Assembly (NCBI RefSeq): GCF_018691265.1
Contig: NW_024881322.1
Span: 12,859,489-12,923,488 of the forward strand
Source of the DNA: Tyto alba
Taxonomy: Eukaryota; Chordata; Aves; Strigiformes; Tytonidae
DNA: 64,000 bases
Direction of reading: 5' to 3'
In this document: positions 14,801 through 25,660 of the stretch, piece after piece
How the letters are laid out: every line of letters begins with the position of its first letter
How positions within the stretch are numbered: position 1 is the stretch's first letter
Position numbers and translations under genes: made by a program
The notes under the pieces: model-generated
What the model saw: the letters and a program-made list of their open reading frames with translations, nothing else
Databases searched by the model: none
What the model was told of the DNA's origin: nothing

Positions 14801-17800
14801 TCACAGAAACCAGACTTGATCCCGATCCTGTGCAATAGTGCAGAAGCACAGCTCGCCCCAAAAAACTCGTTTCCTTTCGCACAAGCAGCAAAACCCAAGG
14901 AATGACTTGCTGCCTGAGGCGGGAACCCACCGACCGCCACGCTGCTAATAACGACGCACATCACGGACCCACCCACAGCTGCAAAATCCACTGAAGTTTT
15001 GTGGAAAAAAGCCAGCGGCTTACGGTACGCAGGGAAAAACCCACCTTGGCCTGGGCACTCGCTGGAGAGAGCGAGCAGGGCCACTGGGAAGGCATCAGCA
15101 CCAGGTGGGATGCTATTTCGTAATGCTGAAAGGAATATGACACCTTGGCTACCAGCGCTCAAAATCCGTCAAAAGAGGCTGATGAATCCCTCTCAATGCC
15201 TTGGACTCTCTTTGAGGCTGTCAGGAGGATTGCTAGCTGTTTGGGGTATGGTGTTTGCTGTTTTTTTAGTTTTGTTTTGTTTTTTTTTTTTTTGGTTCCC
15301 CACCTTCTTCCCAACCCCAAGCATCACAACTACCTACCTCGACCCATGTCTAGTTCTGTGCATCTTCTGTCCGGATTGGTATGGACTCGACATTTAAACA
15401 CTGCTCCTGGGGACTGAACAGAGGTGCTGTACTTAGAGTCTGCCTTGGGAGCACCAACCAAGACCCTGGAAACCAAAAGCAAAGTAACAAGTGATTAATT
15501 TTGGGAGAATAGCAAAAAATAAAAACATACACACACAAAAACAACCAAACCCACAACATAACAGCAAGGTTCACATCACCAGAGCTTCCTCAGCAAAAGG
15601 ACTTTCTCCAGCAGCCTTGTAAAACAGTGACATTGGCTCACAAACTGAAAACACCACACACAATAAAAGCATTTTTCCCCAGAGAAGCCACAAATACTTT
15701 AACAAGTTAAACTTCCATTAGGACTGCAATACACTTAAAGCAGCACCCCTATCCCCACCCCAAAAGCATTTAGGAAGATATTAGGCCGGACAACAGCAGC
15801 TGCATCCATTATTCCTCAGTTTTAACTACACCCCTATCAATCCAAGAACCCACAAGACCTGATACACACACCCACGAGAGGATGGAACCTGAGCCCGCGC
15901 GCTTGCCAGACAGCCAAAGATTAATAAGCTTGTTTAGAAAGTTGAGGCACCCCCTTCTCAGAACACCTTATGTAAGTACAGATTTTAAAAACAACAACAA
16001 AAACACACAACCAACAACACGGGAACAAATCTCTTCCACAAGGCATTGCTGCCAACCAGCATTTATCACCAAGGCTGGGAAGACTCTACTCCAGCTACTT
16101 ATCCCACATCAGAGCTAGCATCTCCAGGAAGCACCAGTACACAAGCTCTGACCGTAGGGTTCCTTAACATACCCTTGAAAGATGACGTGCACTTTTTAAT
16201 CACTTGTGTTACAACCCAGTTAACTGTTTAACAAGCTGGCAGCTGCTCATGTCCCAAGAGATGATTTTTGCAAAGGATTACAAGGGGAGCTCAAGTATTG
16301 AGAGATCCCTTTTACCGCCTCCTCATTACAGGGAAAAACCTTTATCACCTGGTTGTGAGCCCAGATCTGGGCATATGAGGGTGAGGAGGGAGATTAATCA
16401 GGAGGAAGGCAGCTCCAAGTAGTTTAGCATCAGTTCTGCCGATAACCCTTGCACTGTGAGGCAGGGCAGAGCTTCTGCATGTAACAAAATCCTCACTGAC
16501 ATTAAGCCCAGGGTGGGAGCTAAGGGCGAGCATCTCTAAAAGTGTGTGGATCTACTCGCATGTGTGGACCCAGCAGCTGGCCAACGAGATGCTGTTCTTG
16601 GTTTACCCACTAAAGGGGTAGAGAGCTACTAGTGCAAAGTCAGTCTGCACACACAGCCCATCCCCAGCACAGATGGACAGCCCAGAATAAGCCCCAGAAT
16701 GGGCGCTCCCCCTGATTGAAACAACTTCTCCTTCACCCTCTAATTTAAAGTTCCATCCCCGACCACGACCCACCATCACCATCGCAGTAAACCCAGGGAG
16801 ACACGAGGCACGCCTGTGTCCAGGGTCGGCCTGAGCCACCTGCAAGAGCTGGTCCTGCCTCAGAGCCTGGTCTAGATCAAACAGCAACACGTCTCCACTC
16901 CTGCTGCGATCCGTGCTTCCCTGGATGCGACAAAGCCATCCCATCACATTTGGAAATACGTTTACAAAAAGAAGAGAATCCCCTGCATTAAAGGACTGGC
17001 TTCTCCTGGGTTTCATGAGCTAAGCTGTACCATTTGGAGAAGTTTGATGGGGCTGAACTCTACAACACACGTCGTGTTTTCACAAGTGAGAAGAATTAAT
17101 GTTCAAAATACTTCAGTTGCTAAAACCTACAAAGCCTGAACACATTGGGGAACGAGCGCAAAGGAACCTGAAATAATAGCTCCAAATGGAAATCCCACCA
17201 GGCAGGCGGCAGGCAGAAAATCAAATGCCAATCATTTAATTTACACAGGCGATGAATGCATGTCATTCACTTATTGACATTCATGAGGTCCAACAAAAAT
17301 AAATAATGGGGGACATTACTAGCTTAAAGAGTTACAGGTTCAAATTGCAAATAGCAAGAAACTGTTTCTATGACCTGTTATAGCAATAAGATAACATAGA
17401 CCACATAGACCTCCAGAAGTTTTGCTCTAACCTAAGAAAAGTAAATACGACTCCAGCAATTAGTGCACAAGATACCTTGGGTTGCAGAATGAAAGATGGA
17501 GATGAAGGGCCTAAATCACAAAGACTCTTCAGCTTTCTTTAAAAAGCTGAATGGGAAAAACTGATAATTAATGATTTGAGCAGGCTACCGGCACAGATAC
17601 TACTGCTGTCTTCAGCAAACATACCTTTCAAAAATAAAATGTCCGTTGCTGTTTCTTCATGTGGACTGAGCAGAAGGAAGCAGCCAGTAAAGGCAACTGG
17701 TGATGCGTGCCAAAAGCAAATCTATTTAGGATCATCCCAAATATCCATACACTCAGATGTGATACTTCACCACACTATCTCATATTTGGATCTCATCTCA

Positions 17801-20800
17801 TTCTTTCAGTCTTGCACCTAGACCCCAGCAGGTGAAACCTTTGCAGGTCTCCTGTTCCATCTGGCATGACCGATGCTCGCCTGCGCCCCGAGACAGCTAC
17901 CTTCAGGGAGACAGGAGGTTTTCTGTTGTTTCACATGCTTTTTGGTTGGTCACGTTGGCATTTGTCACGTAACACTTCGGTTTTATTCAAAGTTTTAAGA
18001 CTGGAATAGTTCCTTTGTCAAGAAAGGAGTCCTTCACTCTTCCATTAGTTTCTGTATGTAACACCTTAACTGTCGGAAGAAAGTCACCTATTTAACGGTC
18101 ATGAGACTTTTCAGCTGACCTGGGAAGAAGACTCATTCACATCTGAAGATTTTGGGACTCTTCAAGCAAAACAAACAACTGTTTTGTAACTCTCCTACGT
18201 ATTAAAACACCTTTGAAATCTTTTGCAATTTCTGTGAAACAACGCTGCAACCAGAGACGGTGTTTTTCTCTGGTACTACATCACAACAGAAAGACATTTC
18301 AAAACAAAGCTTTGGAGTCCAATACAGCCTTTTTGCATTTCAGCGCTGTGGAATCTCGTCTGGCATAAACGCAGAAGATACATAAACAGCCAGCAGTGCT
18401 GCTACCCTGTCCCCTTGCTATTATCAGGCCACCTTCCAACATATTCCAGCTAGTTGAACCAGCTCTCGTTTAAAATAGCCTGATTTTGTGGTTCAGGTTT
18501 CCAGTGCTGCTGTAGGACTACTTGGGTTGTCGGTTAGCAAGCACCAGCAGTGCTCCAGCCTCCTGCCAAAAGGCCGAGGATGTGGGCAGCAGTCTTTGCG
18601 TGGGCAGGTTCTCACCACAACCATAATACAGGAGAGTCCCTAGGATATTTGTGAGTAGCTGCACGAAGATGCCTTGAAGGGAAAACTCCATCGAGAGAAA
18701 GGGATTACTTTCTATAGGAGAGAACCAAGGGCAGTAGGAATGGGGTTTGGGGACATTTTAGGGTCACTTCTGCTTGACGTGCACAGAAATCTGTCAGAAT
18801 TGGCCACATCCCACTGGCTCTGTGAACGAAGTATTGAGGTCTAAACCAACATCAGGAGCAGTAGGCAGAGAGGCCATTTAACCTTCTCTTCTTGCATTCA
18901 CACTGGCACAACCAAGGACAAATGCCTTCGTCTGTATGGAGACAACTATGCAGCTGTGGCCAGAAACCACCACAGAGCAGGAGCCACAGCAGCCGATATT
19001 AACGGATGACTAGAAGCTTTCTTGGCCACAGGGAAATCCACACCTCCTTAAAATTACTTCCTGCAAAACAGTAACTATCACTTCACTGGTGATTGACCCT
19101 CGGGACACAGAGATTTGGAAATTAAGTGCCGCATTTAGCAGAAGGAACAGTGAACGAAAGTGTCGAGCTGACCGATGGCATGGAGGGATGCCAAGTACAT
19201 TAGGCACCAGCCCACAGCACGCCAGCCGCGATTAGGCAATCGCAGCTCAAGGTCTGGGGAGTATAGGTACCTCACCTCACTGCAATGTTAAGTGGCAGAG
19301 AAAAAAAGTCTTTAAATATCCTCGCATACCACAGCTGATTTCAAAAGCAGCACCAGAGGAGGGTGCACCACGAGCATATCCCAGCTGAGTTTCTCCTCAT
19401 CAGAAAGGTCTCTGTCACTTGCTAAGCCCTCAAAATTAAAACAGCGGTTCGTCCATTTATACGCAGGGCGGGAAGCAGGAGGGCTGTTATTTGGGTGGCA
19501 GATGGACGACCCGTGGCCAACAACAGCAAGCCCAGCTTCCCCGAAACGCCACGGCAGCACCCGCGGCATCGCTACGTCTGCGTATGCAACGCTGCACCAT
19601 CAACACAACACCCAGCCTCCACACACCGGGTCTGTCTGCTCCCACACCTTCCTCCTGGTTGCACACAAGTACAGCACGCACTAACAACACGTGTCCCCTG
19701 GCCCGAGAGGCAGAGCAGCCCGAGAGAGGAGCGGAACAGCCTTCGTGTTTCAGCGGCGGCACAGCCCAGCGAAGAGCAGGGCTGAAGGATTGAAGCAACA
19801 GCACAGAAACCAGACTCGTTCCTTATTGTAAAAATCACAGCAGGACACCATGCAGCTCAACGGACTCCACTACTTTTTCGTGCCAGATCATGCTGCCAAA
19901 AAGGATAAAGTTGTTACCCTGGACTTGCTGAGGGATTCGGGGGTGGCAGCGAGAAGGGGGCATAGGGAGGGGAAAGGAGAGAGATAAAGTGACATCTTCT
20001 TTTAAAAAAGAACAATCGGAGATGTCACATTAGTAACATTTTCTTATTGGGGCAAAACTGACATTTGTTTCTTCTTAAGCTGTCTAAAGTAAAGCAGAGA
20101 AAGCAACATTCCTGGTCGCTTTGTAGGGTCTTTACTCCAAGCTTCGAAATTACATCCAGAGAACAGAAGCACTTCAGTTTGTCTCTGCTCCAAATGCAAG
20201 CAGCCACCTGGTTCCTTACTCGACCGAAAATGGCAATGACGGGGAACCGGGTAAATCTTTCAAGATTTACAGTCATAAAACCCGCTTAAGGAAGGAAAAG
20301 GAGACATTGTCAGAAATACAATAACCCCAGCACATCTGCAACAACAAACTTTTCTTGAGATGAAAACTGCACAAAAACAAGTCCAAAGCGGAAGCGTCTT
20401 TGCAATTAACTATTTCAGACAGGTCAAAGGCACTGACTTACTCCACTATTATACTGGAGCCTGAATACCCATATTCCACTATAATTTCTCTGACAAGGAT
20501 TGTGTAGCAGCCTGAGTATTCACATTTATACGATGTAGTGTTTCAAAGCAAATATCCCCCCTTTTCTTTCCTCCTGCAAGAATATTTGGCTCATATAAAC
20601 CCCCGAGAATCACCAAACCCTGGATCGGTTTTGTGGAAACCTGCACGCCTATGACAGATCAATATAGACAGGTGCCTTTGTGGTGTTGGAAAGCAAACAG
20701 CTGAAGACCTGGCCATTACAGATACCGTTTTAATATAAATCAGTGACTATGTATATATACACATACACACATATATATACACACACACGCACACCAGCAC

Positions 20801-23800
20801 ATGGACAGACTACTGAGAATAACACACTTCATCTAAGAAGCTCTCCTGGTGAGAAGTATATTAGAAGAATATCAGGCCCTCAAGCAATAAACAGCAAGAA
20901 ACCCTGAACTATCGCAACAGCACTCTCAAATGCTCGAGAGCATATTAACACATTAAATAATTTTAGACAGGCAGGAGCCCTATCAGCCTCAGGTACGATC
21001 GTTCACATTTTTGCAGGTTCACATAGTGCAGCACAGCCCACCAGGCAAGCCAGGAATGCCCAAAATATTACTAACTAAAGTTAACTTAGCTTAACGACTG
21101 CCCACTGTAGCAGGTAGGCCAAATGGGCATGAGAAAACTCAATCATAACTCTTCTTTGGGTATGTCAGAGATACAACGCTAAGAAGACAACTGACACCCA
21201 AAACCAAACAATAACCCTGTGACTGTTAAGAGGAGCTATATGCTACAACGGGATGAAGAGAATACATTTTCACTAACATATTCTCTCTAGCTGACTTCAG
21301 CCTTTCCCCAGGATATCCTATTTGAAATAGAAGGGGGAAAAAACATTAATTAAAAATCACTCAGTAATTCTACAAGCCAGCTAAGGCTATAGCTCTACAG
21401 ATCTGCACACAAAGTCCCGACAAATCTGAAAAATGGAATGAGTTCTACTAAGCATTTCCCTCTGCACTCATCCAATCAACTGGGATTGTATCTTCTATTT
21501 CAATAACCTGCAACTGGTAATCAATTTAAACTTGAAATCAGAGACCTTATGCTCCAAATGGATGTGTAAGATGCTGTACAGGATAAATACGGTTTTAAAG
21601 TAGTACTGCATGACCCCGGGAGCCGCCAGGCCCCGCTGACGCGGGCACAGCTAGAGGCTCTGATGAGGGTTCAGCCCTTTGATGGTCTGAATGTCAAGGA
21701 AGATCAGCCAGATCTTTTAAGCTTTCCAGAAGAAGTATGTTAAATGCTTAAAAATTTGTTCTTACGTTGCAGCATGCAAAAAAAAAACCTGCTTGCATTC
21801 AGAATATGCCCATCCCGCACAGGGGATGGCATCTTCAGAAAACCGGGGAAGGCTGCATGTACTTCCAAGAGCAGAGAAATCCACTGCTGTCCCCTCACCT
21901 CCAGGCTGCACACGCATTAAGAGCACAACTGCACGCAGCAAACTGGAGCCAAGGAGGTGGCAAAAAACAGCTCCCCCAAAGCTGTTATCCCAGCCTTGGC
22001 TGGGCACAGGGGTTTGAAGCACCCGTGAGAACAAACCCCCCAGTTCCACAGTGAAAAGAGGAGCTTCCCCACCAGCGGTGGCAATCCCAGCCTCCTGATT
22101 TTTGACAGCCCAGTGCTGATGCTGACCACATCAAGCTGCTGTTAACCCTTCTGGGTGTCAGGGCTAGCCATTTGTTTATTTAAAAACACTTTATAATCTC
22201 AGATTTTTTTTTTTTTCCCTGAATGCCATAGCTGAGGCTTCATGAAGCTCCATTTTCAGGCAACTGGAGTTTGCGTAACTGGTTTTTACTTTTGAGCACC
22301 AGATTGTTACAGATGCCTGCCTTCAGACAGACACCTAACACTGCTTGCCCAGCATCATTTCCAAACAAAGTGGGGTAACTGGGAGGCTCCCCTCCCTCAT
22401 CCACTGACCCGCTTAAAAAAAAAAAAAAAAAAGTATATATAAAATCATACCAGCAGGTGCTATCTGAAGAGAAGTCATTTTATCGACCAGAATGATAGAC
22501 ACCTGCACAAGGAGCAACAAATTATATCATTTCCATGCCGCCAGACCCCGCTAGATCAGCACCTCATGTGAATCCCCAGCAATCTGGGGAGAACACAAGC
22601 CGCTTTCAGCCTTTGCATCCTCTGTCAGTTCCTGCCCCAAGTTAAGCTTGGCTTTAAACTGAGAGCTTTTCTTCTCCCTGAGCGCTCTTCTTCTATGAAG
22701 CCCTCTGATAAGTCCTTAAAAATGAATGCTCCATGAAAGCCGCTGTGGAGGAAGGCAGAGTGCACAACTACTCGTGAAGTAAAGGGTGTGAAAGAAATTC
22801 ATTTTTAAAGAACTGGATGCCAGCGTGAATACATTTATTTATATCACAGAGCACCACAGTTCCAACATCAACAGCTGAGTAATCGGGCCATATCTAAGGG
22901 TAAAAGATAAAGATAAGCTTTGTGGACATTTATTGGCAGCAGTAGCTCCTACTCACATTAGAAAGGCACCAGATGACATCAACTAGGTCCAATTAAGAGA
23001 AATCAGTTTTAATTCTAACAAAGAGCCTCTGACCCAGACAAGGGAGAGACAGACTATGCTCCAAGGCTCTTTTCACTCAACGGGGAAAAACAAGAAGCTT
23101 GCCAGTTTGCATAATTTTTTGAGATGTAGACAAACTTTCTATCATCGTTCATTTATTTTATTCAAAAAAAAAAAAACAAAAAACCCAAAACTAGCTCAAT
23201 TGACATTTCCTCCCCCGTCCCTCACGCCAAGAGCGGGCCTGGCGAGGGGACACACGCCTCCCGATTTGGGGGTGTCTCTCCGGTCATCGGCGGGGTTTTG
23301 CTCGTGACACGGCGGGGTCAGAGCTGTCGGTGCTGGGCGTTACTGCTCCCCAAATCGCTCCCGTTTCCACACGGCGTGACTCACCACCCCTCACACCCCA
23401 CGCACTTTCTGTCCCGTGGGGAAGCAGGGCGGCTGCCAGCCCGGGAAGGACAACCCCCGCGTTACACCAATGAGGGGGACACCCCGGGTTTACACCAGGG
23501 AGAAGACCCCCACACACACACACACACACTCCGGGTTTACACCGGGGCGAAAAACCCCACACACACCCCGGCTCTACACCGGGGTGAACATCCCCCCCAC
23601 ACTCCGCGGGTTTACACCGGAACAAACACCCCGCCACACACACGCATCCCCCGGGGTTTACACCGGGGTGGACATCCCCACACACACTCCGGGTTTACAC
23701 CGGAGCGAAAACCACCCCGCCCCTCCACGCAGCCCCGCGGGTTTACACCGGGGTGAAGACCCACGCACACTCCGCGGGAGCGCAAACGGCGCGAAGCCGA

Positions 23801-24160
23801 GGCGCTGCCACCGCCGCGCCCGCAAGACGGGGCGGAAAACGCGCGGGGAAGAGCCCCCGCAGCCGCTCCCCGCCCCGGCGAGGCGTGGGCTCGGGTCCCG
23901 CTCCCCCCCACCCCACCCCACCCCACCCCACCCCACCCCACCCCGTCTGCCGCGGGTGGCCGCCGCCCGCGCAAGATCCGCGCTCCTCACCACCGCGTGC
24001 TGTCGTGGTAGTGCTGCAGCACGGAGTACCCGAAGAACGAGCCGTTGGGACCCTGGAAAACCACGGGACGACCCACGTCCACGTTGTAGCAGCGCGCCAG
24101 GGCTCCCCACAGCAGCGCCCACAGCACGGCCCCTCCGCGCCGCCGCGCTGCCGCCGGCAT
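1..24160 (-). CDS. ITGA9: ITGA9 locus, 5' part (integrin alpha-9, coding exons 1-4; 3' end beyond window)
   Basis: Integrin alpha-9 pairs with beta-1 (ITGB1) to form a cell-surface receptor; family knowledge lists tenascin-C, VCAM-1, osteopontin and SVEP1 among its ligands and a role in lymphatic valves. Four exons on the minus strand (23991-24160, 15338-15465, 13990-14096, 7351-7474) join in phase to 176 codons plus one base. They encode a signal peptide, then the first part of the seven-bladed beta-propeller. The joined protein aligns without gaps to what I recall of human ITGA9 from the mature N-terminus onward, including the FFGY, FKCRVHTNPDRRCTELDM, CGKTCKEDRDDEWMGVSLARQ and CAHRWKNIYYE blocks. 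All introns have GT-AG ends. The alpha-9/alpha-4 subfamily lacks an inserted I domain, which agrees with what is visible. The closest alternative, ITGA4, fits these blocks much less well. Exon 5 was searched for below 7351 by eye and not found. Confidence 0.95.
497..522. repeat. TA/CA dinucleotide microsatellite
   Basis: An alternating AT run passes directly into a CA run on the plus strand. Confidence 0.85.
2209..2239. repeat. Poly-A tract followed by AAAAC units
   Basis: About 18 consecutive A, then two CAAAA-type units. It could be an old retrotransposon tail, but no element body is recognisable beside it. Confidence 0.8.
3794..3822. repeat. A-rich tract
   Basis: An almost pure A run with two interrupting G, on the plus strand in ITGA9 intron 4. 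Confidence 0.8.
7351..7474 (-). CDS. ITGA9: ITGA9 coding exon 4 (last ITGA9 exon in window)
   Basis: The 124-nt exon encodes residues 136-176 plus one base. It reads ACAHRWKNIYYETEYILPHG then FCNIIPPNLQPNGRKLLPCYE, matching recalled human ITGA9 with conservative changes. The CAHRW motif is the end of blade 2 in alpha integrins. The acceptor is CTGTTTAG and the donor GTAAGG (7345-7350). It is in phase with exon 3 (phase 0) and ends phase 1. The next exon should begin by completing Glu and reading YKKKYGEEHG-like sequence; nothing of that kind was found at lower coordinates. Confidence 0.95.
8817..8845. repeat. Poly-T tract (29 nt)
   Basis: Uninterrupted T on the plus strand, the longest homopolymer in the window. 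On the ITGA9 sense strand it is poly-A. Confidence 0.9.
10242..10305. repeat. T-rich low-complexity block with TTG repeats
   Basis: Runs of T interspersed with five TTG units and TTTTG units. Confidence 0.85.
13990..14096 (-). CDS. ITGA9: ITGA9 coding exon 3
   Basis: The 107-nt exon completes Gly100 and encodes residues 101-135. The core CGKTCKEDRDDEWMGVSLAR is almost identical to recalled human ITGA9 (CGKTCREDRDDEWMGVSLAR). This is the acidic, cysteine-containing insert of blade 1/2 typical of alpha-9 and alpha-4. The acceptor is TTTCTGTAG and the donor GTAAGT (13984-13989). The exon ends on a codon boundary (Val-Leu). The frame read past the donor runs into intron for about 40 codons and is not coding. 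Confidence 0.95.
14097..15337 (-). other. ITGA9: ITGA9 intron 2
   Basis: A 1.24-kb intron between in-phase exons. It includes a T-rich run at 15260-15293, just inside the exon 2 donor side. A 133-codon open frame on the minus strand at 14761-15162 lies wholly within the intron and resembles no protein I know. Confidence 0.85.
15260..15293. repeat. T-rich tract in ITGA9 intron 2
   Basis: T runs are broken by single A or G about 45 nt from the exon 2 donor. On the sense strand the tract is A-rich. Confidence 0.8.
15338..15465 (-). CDS. ITGA9: ITGA9 coding exon 2
   Basis: The 128-nt exon completes Trp57 and encodes residues 58-99 plus one base. It starts with VLVGAPKADSKYS, the end of the first FG-GAP blade, and runs through SPGAVFKCRVHTNPDRRC; the two cysteines (residues 82 and 92 by my count) are the conserved pair of this blade. 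The acceptor is TTTCCAG and the donor GTAGGT (15332-15337). The donor is followed by AG then GT, so a second donor 4 nt downstream is conceivable but would shift the frame. It joins in phase to exon 3 through a split Gly codon (G|GC). Confidence 0.95.
20750..20795. repeat. TA/CA microsatellite in ITGA9 intron 1
   Basis: Alternating TATATA and CACACA blocks on the plus strand, compound and imperfect. Confidence 0.85.
22415..22432. repeat. Poly-A tract (18 nt)
   Basis: Uninterrupted A on the plus strand, followed by GTATATAT. Confidence 0.85.
23450..23785. repeat. GC-rich minisatellite in ITGA9 intron 1
   Basis: Eight imperfect tandem units are marked on the plus strand by TTTACACC or a close variant at 23461, 23489, 23536, 23573, 23611, 23657, 23694 and 23742. 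Spacings are 28, 47, 37, 38, 46, 37 and 48 bp. Each unit then reads roughly GGGGTGAA, a CCCC run and a (CA)n tract, and the CA tracts vary in length. The first unit is the most diverged. The array lies 206-541 bp into intron 1 from the exon 1 donor and gives spurious open frames with repeated GFTPG-like peptides. Confidence 0.9.
23906..23944. repeat. (CCCCA)7 microsatellite; G-rich on the transcribed-sense strand
   Basis: Seven perfect CCCCA units are followed by CCCC. On the minus strand, the sense of ITGA9, this is a GGGGT array lying about 47-85 nt downstream of the exon 1 donor, so it would be in the nascent RNA. The G4-tract spacing satisfies the usual G-quadruplex pattern. Confidence 0.92.
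23991..24160 (-). CDS. ITGA9: ITGA9 coding exon 1 (start codon, signal peptide, start of beta-propeller)
   Basis: The exon encodes residues 1-56 and two bases of Trp57. The ATG at 24158-24160 has A at -3 and is the only in-frame ATG between the exon and position 24865, although the frame stays open upstream for more than 200 codons with no stop. An Arg-rich start (MPAAARRRGG) is followed by a hydrophobic stretch (AVLWALLWGALA, residues 11-22) typical of a signal peptide; cleavage is likely just before YNVD (residues 25-28). Residues 25-57 start the first propeller blade, with FQGPNGSFFGYSVLQHYHD aligning to human FQGPADSFFGYAVLEHFHD. The exon ends CGGTG and the donor is GTGAGG (23985-23990). 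The signal peptide differs from mammals, as is usual. Confidence 0.95.
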
Positions 24161-24319
24161 CCTGCGAGCACCCGTGGGGCAGCCGCCCTCGTCCCGGCGC
24201 CGCCGAGACCCCGACTCCCACGCGGGGCGACGGGCCCCGCCGCTTTTTGTGCCCGCCCCGGCCCGGCCCCGCCGCGGCTCCGCTGCGCCCCCGCTCCGCG
24301 CCGCGCGGGGACTGCGCGC

Positions 24320-24475
24320 CCCCCGCTCCGCCCCCCCCACCCCCCCCCACCCGCGGCAGCGGCGCCCCCTGGCGGCCGCGGGAGGGACGCGCCACGCGTG
24401 GGACCAACGCACGAGGCACCCGTGGGGGTCCCGCCGCCACCCACCCCCCCACCCCCCCACCCCCCCACCCGCTTC
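24320..24475. repeat. C-rich low-complexity runs upstream of ITGA9 start
   Basis: Two poly-C tracts interrupted by single A lie at about 24328-24352 and 24440-24470 (three CCCCCCCA-like units). They sit within the presumed ITGA9 promoter. The minus strand is G-rich and could form G-quadruplexes. Such tracts also cause assembly gaps and indel errors. Confidence 0.75.
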
Positions 24476-24810
24476 CACGAAGCGGCCCTTCAGCTGGGGC
24501 TTAACCTCAGGTTTCCACACACCCCGCCCCGTTCTCGCGTGTCCCGCCCGCAGCCGCCCCGCTGGGGCGAGGACCGCCGTGGAGTGGGAGGGGGAAGAGG
24601 GAAGTGGCAAAGCGGAGGGACCCACAGAGGAGACAGCCCTGCGTGGGGAAGGCGGGGAAGGGGAATCGGCCCTGCTGGAAGGGGGCAGTGGCAGAGGGAC
24701 GCTGCGTGGGCAGGAGGCAGGAACGAGCTGGAGATTCTCGTGGAAGAAGGAGAGGTGGGAGGAGAGGCGGCGGCTTTGGTCGGGGCAACGGGGATGAAAA
24801 TACTTTGGAA

Positions 24811-24897
24811 CTAAAAAAACAAAACAAAACAAAACAAAAAAGAAAACAAACAAACAAAAACCCAAAACAAAACAATTAAAAAAAAAAAAAAAAACAC
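24811..24897. repeat. A-rich AAAAC / AAAC low-complexity block
   Basis: Repeated CAAAA and CAAA units followed by a 17-nt poly-A run, just upstream of the ITGA9 CpG island. On the minus strand it is a T-rich stretch that gives a false Phe/Leu-rich open frame continuing into ITGA9 exon 1. Confidence 0.85.
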
Positions 24898-25239
24898 AAC
24901 AGCAACAAAAAAAAAAGTCAGACCCAGGTTTTCCAGCATAAGGCCTTCAGGTCTGAAAAGGAAGGGGCAGGCTGCACGGCTGAGTAAAAGCTGAAAATAA
25001 TTTCTCTAATATTTCAATAGTTAGTCTACATGAGTGTGGAAAATAATGAGTCAAACATGCAAGAAAAGATGAGTGAGGTCAAAGGTGAGAAGCCTCACCC
25101 TGCAGGAGAAGGGGAGGGGAGTTACTTGGGGGTTACAAGCCCTTGGGCCCACAGAGCCCAACCTCTTATTATTCAGTAAAAAGTGATTCATTTTAGTGCT
25201 CTGAATTAATCATGTTTAGATCCCTCTTGAGGACCAAGA

Positions 25240-25660
25240 CCGGGATCCCGGAGAAGAAACGCTTCCTCAAGGATGATTGGGAGTTTCATCCGTCACTGTG
25301 AGCCTCGGCTTTGGGCGTTTAATTCCGCGGGCTGCCCTGGCAGAGGCGCGCTGGGAGAAGCGGAGCAGATCCCGGGAAGCGCGGGAGCAGAGGAGCCAGG
25401 AACGCTGGGACGAGGGCAGAGGCAGCGGCCAGGCCCGGAGCGTCTCGCGTGGAATCTCCTCCTGCCGCCGGTCGAGTCGCCTGTCAGTGCAGGGAAGCCC
25501 TTGGTGAAAGTTGAATCGTTTTTCTGCCGAAGGGTTTGCGCCGGGACGCGCGTTCGGCGAGGAGGGAACGGCGCGGTCATCCCCCGTGGCTCTTTCAAAA
25601 GCAGAGCGTGGTTCTGCGGGGGAGCATCCTCGTCAGGACAAGGACTGTTCATAAGCGTCG
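25240..25660. promoter_or_regulatory. Second CpG-rich block about 1.1-1.5 kb upstream of ITGA9 ATG
   Basis: A GC-rich and CpG-rich island flanked by AT-rich sequence, separate from the main island. A plus-strand frame of 166 codons (25273-25773) crosses it but resembles no known protein. It could be an upstream regulatory element, an alternative ITGA9 first exon or the start of a divergent noncoding transcript; sequence alone does not decide. Confidence 0.4.

Larger units (their letters stand above)
15466..23990 (-). other. ITGA9: ITGA9 intron 1
   Basis: An 8.5-kb first intron. The right end is GC-rich and carries the CCCCA run and the minisatellite. The rest is AT-rich, with a TA/CA microsatellite (20750-20795) and poly-A tracts (22415-22432, 23164-23190). 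A low-GC stretch around 17160-17310 with several homeobox-like ATTA/TAAT cores looks like a candidate conserved element. No exon or transposon was recognised. Confidence 0.85.
23200..24760. promoter_or_regulatory. ITGA9: CpG island over ITGA9 exon 1; presumed promoter
   Basis: GC content and CpG density rise sharply here against AT-rich flanks. The densest part is about 23750-24450, around the ITGA9 start codon. GC-box-like runs (CCGCCC) occur just upstream of the ATG on the minus strand, for example near 24250-24345 and 24520-24550. No TATA box was seen in this block, so dispersed initiation is likely. The transcription start cannot be placed from sequence alone; a short 5'UTR ending at 24161 is the simplest reading. 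The long frames open on both strands here result from high GC and repeats, not from coding. Confidence 0.75.

Noticed and set aside
23416..24504. 362-codon plus-strand frame and similar long frames on both strands around ITGA9 exon 1
   Set aside because: They cross a minisatellite, CCCCA repeats and a CpG island, are Pro/Arg/Gly-rich without domains, and lie antisense to a well-supported ITGA9 exon. High GC removes stop codons by chance.
24161..24865. N-terminal extension of ITGA9 exon 1 from an ATG at 24865
   Set aside because: The upstream frame translates an A-rich tract and promoter DNA into low-complexity peptide. The ATG at 24160 is followed directly by a proper signal peptide.
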